Assembly: GCA_037178625.1 (NCBI GenBank)
Contig: CM074132.1
Span: forward strand, 2,976,001 to 3,040,000
Length of the DNA stretch: 64,000 nt
Direction of reading: 5' to 3'
DNA from: Skeletonema tropicum
Taxonomy: Eukaryota > Bacillariophyta > Thalassiosirophyceae > Thalassiosirales > Thalassiosiraceae
A model generated the notes under the pieces. That model had not been told where the DNA came from, ran no database searches, and saw only the letters and a list, made by a program, of their open reading frames with translations. Positions 20,316 through 33,300 of this stretch are shown one piece after another. Position numbers and translations under genes: made by a program. Every line of letters starts with the position of its first letter. The stretch's first letter is position 1.

Positions 20316-20859
20316 CACGCAAGTAGAGGTACAATACCCCTTCTTCTTTGCCAGCGGCTAATCTTAACCTTCAAAGTCCACCTTTCTCATGCACTACACA
20401 ACCTATCTTCAAATCCTCTAGAGGAGCACAGCCAACGCGAATTGCCAACACGAACAACTTAAAAGTACTTCATCTACGATACAACCTAAATCACACAGAA
20501 AGATAAGCAACATAAGTACATACAGCCAACAGCCAACAGCCAACGCCAACGTTCACAGTGCGTGCGGGCTTCGTCGACACTTGACGCGTCGTCGATGATG
20601 GAGTGATGATGTCGCAGCGTCAGCGCAGCAGGTTGAGGTTGTTGATGGGCGCGCAAAAATAACCTATGCCATCACCTAGCAGCAGGTGACAAGAGGAGTG
20701 CGGACTTGCCACTGAACTAGAGATACCTAGACTGCACTCCTCTTATTACCTAAAATGGGCAAGTTCAGATCCTGCTTGCCCAGTAACAGCTCCTGAATAC
20801 CATCCTAAACTAATCACTTATTTAATATCTAAAAAAAAAAAAAAAATAACCTACGCTAC
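20316..20859. other. Gap upstream of the hydrolase, ending at the transposon
   Basis: No gene. It contains a CCAACAG/CCAACG short repeat near 20525, a 16-base A run at 20831-20846, and the 4-base CTAC (20856-20859) that flanks the transposon. Confidence 0.5.
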
Positions 20860-21230
20860 TGTCCAGACGCCAATGTCGCGTGTCCCAGGACGCGTCCGAA
20901 AGTCGTCCTGGGACGACATTTCGTGTTTTCCGCTTCTACTCACCCACACCGATGCATGTTGCAGACGTTTCAACCTTGGTATGGACCATCTATCACAGCA
21001 ATATCATGGTATCATTTTGTGTCGATGCCACCTTTTATCTGTATTGAAGTAGTAGGTAAATTGAGTTTTTGAAGTTCAAAATCGATATGCCGACAGCACA
21101 TGATATGTAGGCGACCCGTAGGGTGTTGTATGGTGGGCTACGGCCTGGTCTTGCGTGTAGGAACAAAGCTGGGTATGTAATGTAATTCTCTGCTATGTAT
21201 TATCTATTAAAAGCATGATATAGTTGCTAT

Positions 21231-22067
21231 CTATGCATCATTCTGCTTGTGCAATTCAAGGTGCTCCAACCACCCATTGCACCTCCCTCCTTTGCACGGA
21301 AGGCAGTACCAATACTGTTTCTGGGTAGCATCCGTCGGATGTGTATATTTGTTGAAATGCGCCACAAAGTCATCAAGCATCATCCATCGCCACTCAGAAT
21401 CACTCATTCCATCAGGTCTTGTCTCTGGCTGCTTCGACCATCGGATGTTCGACCAAATCTCCTCAAATATATGACGTGACATGCCTGTCTTTTTGAAGTC
21501 GGGAGCGGGTACATACTTCGAATATGACTTGGGCTTATCCCATAGATCACGCCTACTTCCGAAGTAGTCGAGTCTTGTAATGAGGAGGCACAATCCCAAC
21601 CACTTTAACAACTCCTGCTTGGTCATTTCCGGCTTTCTGGCTGCTGTGAGATTTTTGTTCGTTAGCTCTACAACCAACTCAAGATACTTTGGCGGCCACA
21701 TGAGCAGTAATGCTTCCAACCGGCCCATCTTCCGTGTATCCCCATTGAAATGTGGATTATCGGGGCAAACTTTCTCGCCAAGAGGACCTTTCTGACACCA
21801 ACTAATGACAGGAGGCCCGTTGGTAATATCGCCTGTGACACAATCTTTATCCGCTACAACCCATTTCCGTCCACCTGGATTCGGTCTCATCGCGACAACT
21901 TTGTGCTTAGTGCCACTTTCATGCTCAACTGTAATTGGATTGTTTACAAGATCATGTGGTGGTTGTTGCTGACGGCCGCTGGATGATCGACGTCGCGACT
22001 GTTGTTGTGAGGTGTTGGCAGTTACTGGGGCGCCATCGGGAGCGGTGGTAGACACTGTGGTAAACAT
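21231..22067 (-). pseudogene. PiggyBac-like transposase, N-terminal part of the DDE domain only
   Basis: 278 residues. From about residue 115 it matches the start of the DDE_Tnp_1_7 domain: LVVELTNKNL, ELLKWLGLCLLITRLDYFGS, RDLWDKP, MSRHIFEEIWSNIRWSK and WMMLDDFVAHFNKY. In complete family members the first catalytic Asp follows shortly after this stretch; here the frame turns into a short Cys/His segment (YWYCLPCKGGRCNG) and ends, so all catalytic Asp residues are missing. The N-terminal 100 residues are Gln/Ser-rich and basic (RRRSSSGRQQ). I read it as an internally deleted copy. Confidence 0.75.
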
Positions 22068-22079
22068 TTGCTGTGACGG

Positions 22080-22755
22080 CTAAGGGCGGTCCCATGGGTG
22101 ATGCGTTGGATATATCGCTGCTATTAGAAAGAGTGTTTGTATTCTCTCCCGTTGTCCTCTTTCCGTATTATTTTGGCCGGTGGTGGCTCCCGTGCCCGCT
22201 GAGACTCCAGATGTACTATGATTATTGCTGCCTAAATTTCCGCCCCCTGTCAACTGAACCTGTTGAGAAGTAGCAGCTGATGAATTGAGGGCAACTCCCA
22301 TCGCATCAGGCATGTAGGTGGTCGACCCCCGCACGGCTTGGCTGTCACGTACATTGAGCGAGTCTGCGTAGACGAAGGATGATGTAGGATTTGCCCCATG
22401 TGGGATAGGACCGAGTTTTGTGTGTTGTCGTAGAGTTGTGTATTCTTTTCTTGGTTGACCCGGAATATCCCATTGCACAATGAGACTCCATCGTGCATTC
22501 CTTGCATTTTCTTTTCTGCTATCAAATGCCTTGACAACGACGCCACTAATGTACGTCTTGCAATAATTTACGGTCCCTTACATGTGCGTGGCTGGATGTT
22601 TACCCATGACATGATGTGCAAGGGCATGAACTATCGCACCCGGAGCGTCCCTTGGGACTCCCTTTTTGGTTCTCTTCCTCGCCGGCTGCGTGGGAGTGGT
22701 GGCCGCAGGTGGAGGGGGTGGTGAGGGGGTGGTAAAGGCGGTGGTAGGCGACCAT
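22080..22755 (-). pseudogene. Upstream fragments of the same transposase gene
   Basis: A frame through about 22545-22080 reads KTYISGVVVKAFDSRKENAR and VQWDIPGQPRKEYTTLRQHT, sensible coding sequence on the minus strand. Further upstream, 22755-22610 gives a Pro/Thr-rich segment with an ARKRTKKG basic patch. The pieces lie in different frames and I could not find splice sites that join them cleanly, so introns or decay are both possible. Confidence 0.5.
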
Positions 22756-23350
22756 GGTCTTGTTCCTAACTGATGTCAATTTTCAATTTGCAAAAAAGAA
22801 GGATGAAGAAGAAAATAAAAATGGTGCTGATGTGTGGTGATAACCGGAATTCTTAGGGACCCCAAATAACTGGGCCCAAGTGACCCCTCGCCATGGATAG
22901 AACGTGCATTGGGGACATGGTCCCAGGTAAAATATTTTGGGGTTCACCCAAATGTCATGAGATATGGGTACTTAACAAATTGCTAAATTAGTCGTCCTGG
23001 GACGAAATCTCGTCCCGGGACGACACTTGGCGTCTGGACACTACCGCTGCGTTCGGGTTCGGCGTCCTGAATGCTGATGGATATGTATTGTAGAAGTATA
23101 TTTACCAGCTACCATGTGTTGATGGTGCCCTTGCTTCCGATGAATCCAGCAGCAACACGCCAAATCTACGCCAAATGCATGAAGGCTTTTGGGGAGAAGC
23201 TAAAAGCTACAAGCTAAAAGAACAAATAAAGACTGCATACCTACCGCCCATGTATTACTGTGGTGGAGGCTGCGCACTAAATAATTGGTCGACGAACATC
23301 ACGCTGCAATAATCCCATACCATCTGAGTTGAAATAATATCCACCACAAA

Positions 23351-25883
23351 ATGAAAACAATCCACGTGAGCACTTCCAATGAAGAGTTGGTAAACGAATA
23401 CTATCAACAAGAGAAGCTACCAGTCATCCTTCCGTGGGGCCGGTGCCATGCGCTATGGTGGAGCTTAACAGTATTCGCTGCCTTGTTTGGTATGTTTGTG
23501 TTAGTCTTCTGTCGATGTCAATTTTATTTGAGATTGTTTTGGGTCCTTCATCTTCTTACCTCGTTTCTTTTGAATGCTCAATGAAACACTAATTTCCATG
23601 GCTCTCGCAAGGCATGTTTTTGGAGACGTACCAAATAGGTAAGTTCTTCATCTCCTCGATTGTTTTGAAGTCTTCATCTCATCTCGTGACTAGTTATTAT
23701 CTTGAATGCTCAATATCATCACTCATATCTCGTGGTTCTCTTAACAGCCTTCTCTCTAGCCGGATGGTCAAAGACTGGTGCTATAATCGAAATCATCATG
23801 GGCAGTATATTTGCTCTTGACATTATCATCAACTTTAACTTGGCCTACTACGATGAGAGTGGTAACATTGTCTTCGCAAGGCGTTCCATTGCAATGAATT
23901 ACACGAAAAGAATGTTTTGGGTCGATCTAGTTGGGGTCTTTCCTTTCTATCTTGTTTCATTGGCCATAGCGGGACAGATGGGCGAGTCAAATGAATTGAC
24001 ACAAAAGCTTGCCCTTCTTCGCCTCTCTACTATGGTTCGGCTACATCGCGTTCCAAGATTCTTCTCTATCATGAAATATAATAGCAAAATATCTCTGATG
24101 AGTTTAACTCTTATGCGAGATCTTTCAGCTGTCATGACATGGTCACATATTTGGGCCTGTATAATGTTCTTTATTGCACGTGAGCTTGCGTTTGATCCAG
24201 ATAATACTTGGCTAGGATCAGATATCAGTAGTATGACCGGATTCGAACGATATGTCACCGCTCTGTATTGGAGTGTGGTCACCTTCACAACTGTCGGGTA
24301 TGGAGATTTCAGTCCAGTTCATCCTATTGAACAGATTTTTGGAGTGGTATACATGGTACTCAACGTTGTACTTATGGCATGGGTAATAGGTAGCATTACC
24401 CTTCTTATTGTCAAAAACGACCAAAAGACCGGGCTCTATCGCGACACGTTGCAAGCGCTACATAAATATGCAACACTTCATGACTTTGACAAGGAACTGA
24501 CTAAGAAACTCAAACACCAACTTCGGTTGGATTTTGAGAATCGAGAGATTGCAGACGAACACGTGCTACAGTTTTTCCCAGCGGTAGTGCGAAGGAGGGT
24601 GTTGAGGCGTTTATACTTGAAATCACTTATTAATACAGAGTTGATGAGAGGAACGAGAAATCAATTCGTGGATGCATTCTTGTCTCTGTGCAAAGTTGAA
24701 GTATTCAGTCCTGGTGACGAGTTGTTACAACGTGGTGCCGTCTCTTCGGAGCTGTATTTGCTGCTTGATGGATCTCTTGAGGTGACATCATCAGGTGACT
24801 GGGACAATTCCTTGAGAGCAGCAAGAGACAACGCTTTTGTCGCAAGTGTCTGGTCCACGGCTGATAGCACTGAGATGGACTCGGCTCGTGGTAAGAAAAG
24901 GTTGATACCCAAAGGTGAATTCGTCAATGAGATTGGTTTTTTCACAGAGTCACCTCGGATGGATGCTATTCGAACTCGTTCAGTCTGTAAAATCTTGACT
25001 ATGAGTAGGTCCGACTACAAAAGTTTGGCTGCTGACCACCCTGGCTCGGCTGGTCGTGTCCTTGCAAATCTATTAGCTAAGGTACAATCAATTCGAATGG
25101 AGAAAATTGTGCATTCAAGCTCGTCTTTCGACAGGGAGTCTGAAGCGGACATTGCCCAAGCAGAGGTACATGTAGAGCACACAAAAGACGTTGTAGAAGA
25201 CCTCATCAAAATGCACATCAACAAACAAAAAGACGAGCACACTATTCGTTTCTGCTTTGCAGCTTCAAGAGGTGTAAGTCACTCAAAGTATTCCCCATAT
25301 GATTATAGTTTTGCTCGAATACTCACAATACATTTCCTTCCAGGATACGGCAACGATAGCAGCTCTTTGCGAGCAAGGATTTGATCCAAACTCAGCAGAC
25401 TATGATCAACGCACCGCCCTAATGGTAGCAGCAATGAAAGGCAATGTGGATGTTGTGACGAAGCTGTTAGAGTACCATTGTGATCCAAATCTGCAAGACG
25501 TGAATGGTACTACGGCACTCATGGAAGCTACTAAGCACAATCACGAGGACGTTTGTAGTATATTACTGAGTGCTGGAGCTCACTTGTCACTAAGTGAGAG
25601 CGAAGCCGCATCAACGCTATGCCAAGCTGTGTTTGACGGAGATACCATGCTGCTCAGACGATTATTGAAAGCAAATATTCACGTAAATGCTGGCGATTAT
25701 GACAAACGAACCGCGGCTCATATTGCTGCTTCCGAATCAAATCATTTGGCACTTCAAGCTCTCGTTGAGAATGGTGCTGATTTATCTCTTCAAGACAGAT
25801 GGGAAAACACTCCAAAAGATGAAGCGAAGAGGGCTAATGCTATCAAAATATTGGATTATCTCAGTTCTTTGGAACAAGAGTAA
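23351..25883 (+). CDS. Shaker-like K+ channel with cNMP-binding domain and ankyrin repeats
   Basis: Four exons join in phase: 23351-23489, 23612-23638 (only 27 bases), 23748-25273 and 25344-25883, giving about 743 residues. Six membrane segments are seen: S1 (LWWSLTVFAALFG, completed by the micro-exon MFLETYQI), S2 (FALDIIINF), S3 (FWVDLVGVFPFYLVS), an Arg-bearing S4 (RLSTMVRLHRVPRFF), S5, then the pore with TTVGYGD, the K+ selectivity signature, and S6. A C-linker and cyclic-nucleotide-binding domain (SPGDELLQRG...LYLLLDGSLEV) follow. The last exon holds about four ankyrin repeats (DQRTALMVAAMKGNVDVVTK). The order 6TM-cNBD-ankyrin is that of plant AKT/SKOR channels. Inward or outward rectification cannot be judged. 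Confidence 0.92.
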
Positions 25884-25967
25884 TACCAGAGATTATCACG
25901 ATATCTTGGAACGAGAATGGTCATGTACAGTTTGTAGATTGTAAAAATTAATCACTCATAATTCACT

Positions 25968-26561
25968 TTACTTTTTCTCCTTGAAAATTTTGTCTGCATC
26001 CTGAATCTGGTGCTGTTGCTGCCACTCCTTTTTTTCTTTCAACCTTGCCACAAATTCCTTTTGTAACGTAGCCTCATCCTTTTCAGCCTCGCCATTATCC
26101 TGCTTCACATCTAAAAATGGATGGTCTTTTCCAATAGGAGTCTGCTCCGGAATCTCCTCCCCAGGTCGAAAATCGTTTGCGGCCATCATCATTTCAATCA
26201 CACGTTCTTGATGATCACGTTTTCTATAACAAAAGTAATAACTGGGTAGTGTCACGGTAATGGTTGTTAGGAAAGCAATGTTAATTGCAAAGAGGGGATG
26301 TGATTTCATGCGTAATCGATGTATCCCCATAGCTGTTCCAGTGGCAATTCCCCATAGGAATGATTCGCGATAGCACCAGCCGTACGGAGAGTCTTCGATA
26401 GCTTTTCGTATGCCGAATTTCTCTGGGAGGAATTGTGTCAAGCCGGTGGATTTGTTTTCTGTGTTGGTTGCATCATTCGATGAATCAGCATCAGTAACTT
26501 GACTGTTGTTGATGTTCATTTCTGCGGATTCGCACTTGGTGAATTTACTCCAGAATGGCAT
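25968..26561 (-). CDS. COX20: COX20-like cytochrome c oxidase assembly factor
   Basis: 197 residues from the ATG at 26561. The core CYRESFLWGIATGTAMGIHR, then NIAFLTTITVTLPSYYFCYR and a charged RDHQER, matches the two-helix COX20 (FAM36A) domain, which sits in the inner mitochondrial membrane and chaperones newly made Cox2. The first 50 residues are polar and the last 70 are charged and coiled-coil-like (KEFVARLKEKKEWQQQHQIQ), making it longer than the roughly 120-residue human protein. It is divergent from the interrupted gene at 26958. Confidence 0.75.
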   Translation of the reverse strand: MPFWSKFTKCESAEMNINNSQVTDADSSNDATNTENKSTGLTQFLPEKFGIRKAIEDSPYGWCYRESFLWGIATGTAMGIHRLRMKSHPLFAINIAFLTTITVTLPSYYFCYRKRDHQERVIEMMMAANDFRPGEEIPEQTPIGKDHPFLDVKQDNGEAEKDEATLQKEFVARLKEKKEWQQQHQIQDADKIFKEKK

Positions 26562-26957
26562 GCTTGTTAGATTTATTTTGATGATATAAGCTGGGGCCGA
26601 GCAGAGCTGTATTATGGAGGCGATGGTTACATTTGTGGTGCTAGAGTTACCAACGCAGCAAGATAATAATATTAGATGATAATAATGATGCGATGTGAGA
26701 TGTGAGCGAGCGATGAGCGGAGAGCGGAGGGGCGGCGGGTGATGTAGCTCTAGAGCCGGGCGGGCGTCGGGGGAGCGACGTGCACGCGCGCCGGCCGCCG
26801 GCGAAGTGATTGTTGATGTGGAATGTGTCAGCCAGAGAAATGGAGAGATTCGCAGGGATAGGGAGGTTGCAGGTTCTGATAATTACATTGTCGCGTCATC
26901 GCTATCGCGTTTAAACCCGTTTGCAAACCCGACTTCGTGACTCACATACAAAAAGTG
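26562..26957. promoter_or_regulatory. Bidirectional upstream region, COX20 and interrupted gene
   Basis: 396 bases between two divergent ATGs. A GC-rich block (GCGCGCCGGCCGCCGGCG near 26787) lies in the middle. No gene seen. Confidence 0.4.
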
Positions 26958-27034
26958 ATGGCTTCATCCAACGAGAAGTACGACAACGGTTCCCGCCGTG
27001 GCTCTCTCTCCCTTTCCCTGTCTTCCACTGAATC

Positions 27035-27052
27035 TATTGGAACTCCTATCAT
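27035..27052 (+). repeat. Target-site duplication, left copy
   Basis: TATTGGAACTCCTATCAT, identical over 18 bases to 34507-34524. It marks the 3' end of the retrotransposon, which lies on the minus strand. Confidence 0.95.
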
Positions 27053-27306
27053 ATCATATCACTTAGGAAATTAGGTAAATGTTGCATTATCGCTACCTAG
27101 ACATCATTGAACCAACAATTGGAGTCTTCATACGCCGAGGGCAGAACCAAACAGCGTCGCAGTCGGAACCACGGGAGAGGGTTGTCTCTCCTACCACAGC
27201 TCGTTTAAAAGCCCGGGATATATTGACGTGTATGTCAATAAGCCTGTATACAGGCGAGATATACAAATACAAGTATTTGCACGAGAGTATAAGCATATAC
27301 CCATCT

Positions 27307-30300
27307 CTATCCGTGGTTGTTTTGACCGCGTCGAAGTGCTGCCTGAGCCCGCTGGCGACGTATCAAGAAGGCTTCACGTGCCGCTTTTACTGAAAGCAGC
27401 CAATAAGCCTGATGTTCACCAGAAGTTGTTTCGAGATCATCGAGATTGATTTCCATCAAATATTTATCCTCCTCTCCAAGCCCTTCTAAGCCCATCTCTT
27501 GCTGCTCCTCTATAGCTATTTGTAGCTCCTCCTTCCTCTCTAACGCAAGCATACCCGAAATTTTATCATGAATCAAGAAATTCCTCACCAGCCACTGTCC
27601 ATGGGTCATCTCCATCAGCTTGATTGAGAAGCTCTGTGCCCATTTTGCGCCCGAAAGATAGCTGCCCTCCAGACGACGATGTGTCTCTTGAATCGCACAG
27701 AACTCCTTGGATATCATTCCTTCCATAAACCGCCGCCATCCAATCTTATCTTGTGAACTTGCCAACTTCCGCAGTATCGGGTCATGATCGCTAGCAATGC
27801 AGTCCATAAAGTTTTTGCCATTCCGAGCCCTCACGAAACTCATGATATACTTTTCCAACACTTCACATGTCCCCACCGATTGTAACCAGGACTGTAAATT
27901 ATCCGCTGACATCTGAAAACATTTTACCCTATCCTCTTCTTCACACATTAAAACGTGAGCGCACGACTCCTGTGCATCCAGACAAGAAGGACACAAAGGA
28001 GAGTGATTAGGATCACATCTGTGTAACCGCAAGTTGGTGCCGGCTATGTCGTGAACTTGCTTGCATGCCCATCGTTGGAAAAGCCGCGGGACCTCGTGTA
28101 ATGCCTTGTTCACGTTGACCCAATCTACTTGGACGAACGCGGATGGAAGCAGGATCTGTCTCTTAGCGAAGATCTCCCTGGCCAGCGCTAGGTGGCCATG
28201 AAAGCGGACTCTTTCACCAGTATCTGAAGTCATCTTCTCCTTACCCCTATCCACATAGACGCAGATTGGTTCAAGTGGCAAAGGTTGCGCCGCCATTCCT
28301 GCGTTCGGATCAACGTCGTAAATCGCTAGTTTTGCGCCAGAGTCACACTGTTCATTCAACTGTTCAGGCCTAGACAGCTCCGCCCACACCAAATGATCGA
28401 GTTTATGGGCCGAGACATGAGAAAATACTGTGCTGAAGGTTAGAGACCTGCAATGGATCATGATATTTTTGAGTATATCTGAATGCCGGCAACTCGACGG
28501 GATGCGATGCGGAGGCAGGTGTTCCACATTGTTGAGAGCCCCCAAGCAATCAGAATAGATCTGGGCAGAACCAGACAGCGTTGGTTTCAGTTTGTTCACA
28601 GCTAATAGGATGAGATGAATAGCGAGTAATCCCAAAAGCTCCCCACGATATGCACAAGCAGCAAGTGTCTTCTCAGAGAATTTACCAACGAGTCGGCCTC
28701 TCCCCTTGAAACACTCCATAATGAATGCAGCTGAGCAGATATCTGGGTACATCTCCTTGATAAAGGATCCGTCCGCCACACATACTAGTGATCCATCTAT
28801 AATAGCTGCCACTAGGAACTCATAGCTCCCCGTCAGTTCAAGATCTTCCCACATCCACATGCTACCCCACTGGTCGAGGACTTCCCACAAAGTGCTAGGA
28901 GGTAGAGACTGACCTGGGATTGGTGCATGACTTACCAAACGATATACCGCAGTATCTACCTCTTCTATCGTACACGCATCATTGTACTGAACCTGGGCAT
29001 GATCACTACCATCTTTCACATATCTCCGAGGGTTATTTTCATGCGGAGGGTATACCTCCATAAGGTCATTACCCATATAGCGGAACAGTCTATTCGATGC
29101 GGCACAGTACCGCCACGGTTGAAGTTTGTGGCCGATGTGCACCCAATTTCCCAACCGGACGCTAAGTAAACCTCCTGGGGCTAATTGAGAGAGTGCCGAC
29201 TTCCACACCTTAAAATCTTTTGACGATGGTTCCTCAGCGGGGAAGTCAAGCTTAGACCACTTTTCATCCTCCCGCCGCAGCCTCTTCTTGTACCGTGGAT
29301 CAATCTTCGAACCCCTCACACACAGTATATCCGATAAAAACAGAACTTGTTGGTGTAAGCGGACTCTGTTCAATTGCCGTAGTTCTTTTGGAGAGTACTG
29401 GAGATCTTCAAATACACACATGAGCCACTTGTCACCCACTCTTGGGAAGGGGTTGTCGATATTATTCAATACCACCTTATACCCGAAGGTATCTACTTTT
29501 TCCCAGATCGATTTCACCCAGCTGGGAGTAACCCAAGAGTGATATTGTTGAAATGATTCATCAAAGGGCTGATGCGCTCGACCGAGTTCAATAATGAAGA
29601 GGTCTACCGAGACCTGAGCTGCAATTCCATTACTAGACGGGCATCCATAGTGCATCATCAGTTTGTTCAATTGCTGAATGCCGCATTCTATCGGCACATT
29701 TGGGAATCCACCGCCGTAGAAGCCAATGTCTAGATCACGGATTTCCTTAGGTGCCGTTCGTATCATACCACCCACAGGCATCAACTGATAATACGTCTTT
29801 TGTAGACATGTCTGAAGATCTTTGATGGGGGCCGTCTGGCAGCACAGACCGTATGAAACTTTGGGCCAAAAGCAAGCTGATAGCCATGTCCAGAATTGAC
29901 GCCGATTCAATCTACTCCCTAGAACTTTTTGCGCACAATCAGATGCTTTCTCGATTAAAATGTCCAGAGGACCTTTGCACTCCTCAGAACAATTGCACTT
30001 GCTGCGGCACGAACCAGACGGGCTTGTTGCCACACCTAGCATAGTCTCCGGATGCTCCACAGAGTGATGCTTCATCAAAAATGGGGTCCCATCTGGAAGA
30101 GACAATTCAATGTCGTAATAGCAATCCTTGGAGTGATCTTCATACAGCCAACACTGCTTCCTCTCGTCGTAATAGTAAGACATCAAATAATAGAAGCACT
30201 TATCAGGATGTAGGGTGCCCCCTGTTGCCATCAAAAGATTATTCCAACTGCGGACGCTTGCTGTCAGAGCTGCATGAACCTCATTTATTGTCTCCCTCTT

Positions 30301-33300
30301 CTTCATATTGATATGAATGATATCCGTATCATCGACAAAGAGAATAGCCGCCAAGTCAATTTGTTTGGATGGTGTGAAAGGGCAAACGAAGGTCGCTCCA
30401 TGTCCATCGGCTTTGTGAGCCATCAAGATGGTGATACTAATTGCTGCCCACCCGGCAGGTGCAGCACCATTTCCTTGACACAGACCTTGATACTTAACTT
30501 CGACAGTGCTGTTTGCGCACTGTGTTGAGTCCCCATACGCAGTTCGCAAGAAGTACCGCATCTCCTGGATTGTAGTAAGCATAGACTCTGTTGCCGACTG
30601 CTCAACTCCAAAGGCTTGAAACACCAAAGAAGCAATGGCATGTGCTATTCTGTCATAGCAGTTGCTTGCATCTACCGAGGCAATAGCAGCCGGAGTACGA
30701 AGTTGTCTTCCTATATCAAAGAATAGTATTTTTGCCAAGGCCCCATCATCTGCCGTCCTATTTTTCTCACTAAATATCTCTTCTGGCATGAGTTGGTATT
30801 TGCGAATATTATTCATCATCCTATCACCGTATATGATCTTGTTTGCTTTGTTCAAGTCAGCCTCCAACAATAGGATGCTGCGCAATTTGGTGACTAGTCG
30901 ACTGCCTGCTTTCTTTTCGAGCATGCAGGCCAAACCGCGTTGCCACCTTGACAAACTGATACCCCTCATGAGAGCGAGAGATATTTTAACTGCGTGATAG
31001 TTGGAGATATACTCCGACTCTGCGCCAGCAATGTAATGGCCAAAATGGAAGCCAGAAATAGACGATGATGTTGCCTCCTTCGACCGTCTCCAGCTCTTAG
31101 CCCAAGTCACCTCATCAATCAAGGTCTCGACGGAGTCCATCGGAACAAGAGATCGAATCTTTGCAATCTGCTCAAATAACTGTTTCGTTGCCTCATGATA
31201 ATCGTCTGAGAATTCATAAGTGCCATCCAGCACTGCCCTGGCAGCAACTGTGTCGGTGTTGTATCCAAATTGACCTCGAAGACGCCCTTTGCAGATAGGT
31301 GCTTCTTCCGCCTGATAGAATCGTTTGCCCTCACCATGAATGTTTTCCAAAATGGCTTTTTCCACTGAATCTTTTGTGTCATATTCTACCACGTTACCAC
31401 CATCAGTTTCCACCTGCACTGTTCGAATGCTACCGCTAAACCGTTTACCGAGATTGTAATTCAACTTCCTCCAGAAACGTCTATCTCTCTCTCCTTTAAT
31501 GATGGCAAGTATACGCTTCTCTGCAGTCTCATCACCCTTCTTTTTAGCAATCTCCAGCCGACGATTCAGATGTTTCTTTCTATAGTGATGTCCATGTTTC
31601 CTAAAATGATCACACTTACTGTCGCAAGCTTTGAGTCTAGCAGCGATCTCTGCTACTGAGAGGTTGAATGGACGAAGGATCTTTAGCTTCCGACATTTTC
31701 GTTTCAAATTCCCTCGGTTCACCTTCCTTCCCGCATGATAACGGAGAAGTGTTCTATAGACTTCGCCTCTCTTTATCCAAGTCACTGATTCTGCCGAGAA
31801 TGGTATTCTACCTGCCTTGATTTTGCGGCACTTCGATTCTGCGTGAGCCATGTATTGTTTGCTTTTCTCTTCTGAGGACGCGAGAGCAGTACGAGCTTCT
31901 TCTTTTGTTTGTGCCTGGTATGCGGCACGATGATCGTCATCTACCCTATGCCTGATCAGGTTCGTTTCTAGCAGTTGGTTGTATCTCTCCGCAACTCTGG
32001 GGAGGTTGGTATTCAGTCGTCTCGCCTTCAACTTTTTCACACGGACTAAGGAGCGGCCAACAAGTGATGACAACGAGAAATCTACCACGAAGCATCGGTG
32101 ATCACCCATTCCATAACCCACCGGCATTACACATGCATTCAAAACTTCAATATCCCTTGTCGCCCACACGCCATCGATAGGTTGAGAGCCGCGGAAATAA
32201 GTTGCACCAAGCTGCTTCCCAGTGTAGTCTCCTACCACCTCCTTCATCGCTAACCCATCTACTTCCGTTAGAGCTTGTCCGATCCGCTTGGTGTAGATAT
32301 TCTCATTCGCATCTAGGCAAACAATAATTCGGTCTCCTTCCTCACGCCACCTCTTGAGTAGAGCAATCAAGTCCTCATAGAATTTGTCTCTTGGCTTGAC
32401 GTCAGGCTGCTTTTTTTGAATAAAGTACCGTCGTTGTTGTTGGTAACTAGTGCTGGGGCCTTTACTAACGCATGGTTGATATCCGCAGACAACCCAAGTT
32501 GAAATACCATTCTCTCCGATGTACCTCGAGAACGAGAATCTTCCCAGGCCAGTGACGTCTTGTCCACTATTCATATGGTCGAACTGTTCAGCCAGTTGGC
32601 CAAACGTGAGAATTCCAGTCCCTCCTTCCTGAACTCTAGAGATAGCACCCTCATGAGTATTGCAGCCATGGACAACCTTCACTTCGGCTTCCCCTCCGTT
32701 AAATAGCTGAGCTAAACCATTGACATTCTTCTTGTGGTTGAAGTTGATTTTGATCTCATTAAAGGCTGCAATGTCGACCTCCAATTCATCCAACATTTCT
32801 CTACCTCTATCCAATTTGATATTACCACTCATGCGATTATTCAACCCATTGATGTTTTCGTAGAGTAGTCGGACAACACCCTCCCGTTTTGCCTGGGGAG
32901 CTCTACCGTGGACCCTCATGAGATCGTCATCGACCGTCCTCACCTCCTCTAACTCTTGTCGAGTAAAATGTTCCTCTAGAAACCTCTTCTCAGCAGCAGA
33001 GGGCAACTCACCAACAGTGCCAGTTTCATCTATCGCCTCCTCTATCAATGTTTCCCTTTGCAACGCCCGAAGCGTCTCTGCATCCACAACCCTCCTCGCC
33101 CTTCGATCAATTGCAGTCATGATTGTCTCAATATTTCCTGCTGCCATCTTCCCATTCCTAATGATATGTTTAATGTTCCCAAATTTGTCAATCAGCTTAA
33201 TACGACGTTGTGTTTCCTCTCTCGTCCGAAAAGCTGTGGATCGACGTTGATTGCGTGTTCTTCTTCTCTCTACGTCGACCCGTCTGTTTCCCCCACCCCT

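Larger units (their letters stand above)
20860..23040 (-). mobile_element. PiggyBac-like DNA transposon, decayed (2.18 kb)
   Basis: The ends are inverted: TGTCCAGACGCCAATGTCG at 20860 and the complement of TGTCCAGACGCCAAGTGTCG at 23040. Just inside both ends lie subterminal near-palindromes (GTCGTCCTGGGACGAC near 20911, CGTCCTGGGACGAAAT and TCGTCCCGGGACGACA near 22993-23026). The element is flanked on both sides by CTAC (20856-20859, 23041-23044), a 4-base target duplication. It encodes a piggyBac-type protein on the minus strand, truncated before the catalytic core, so it cannot move itself. Typical piggyBac duplications are TTAA; CTAC is unusual. Confidence 0.8.
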
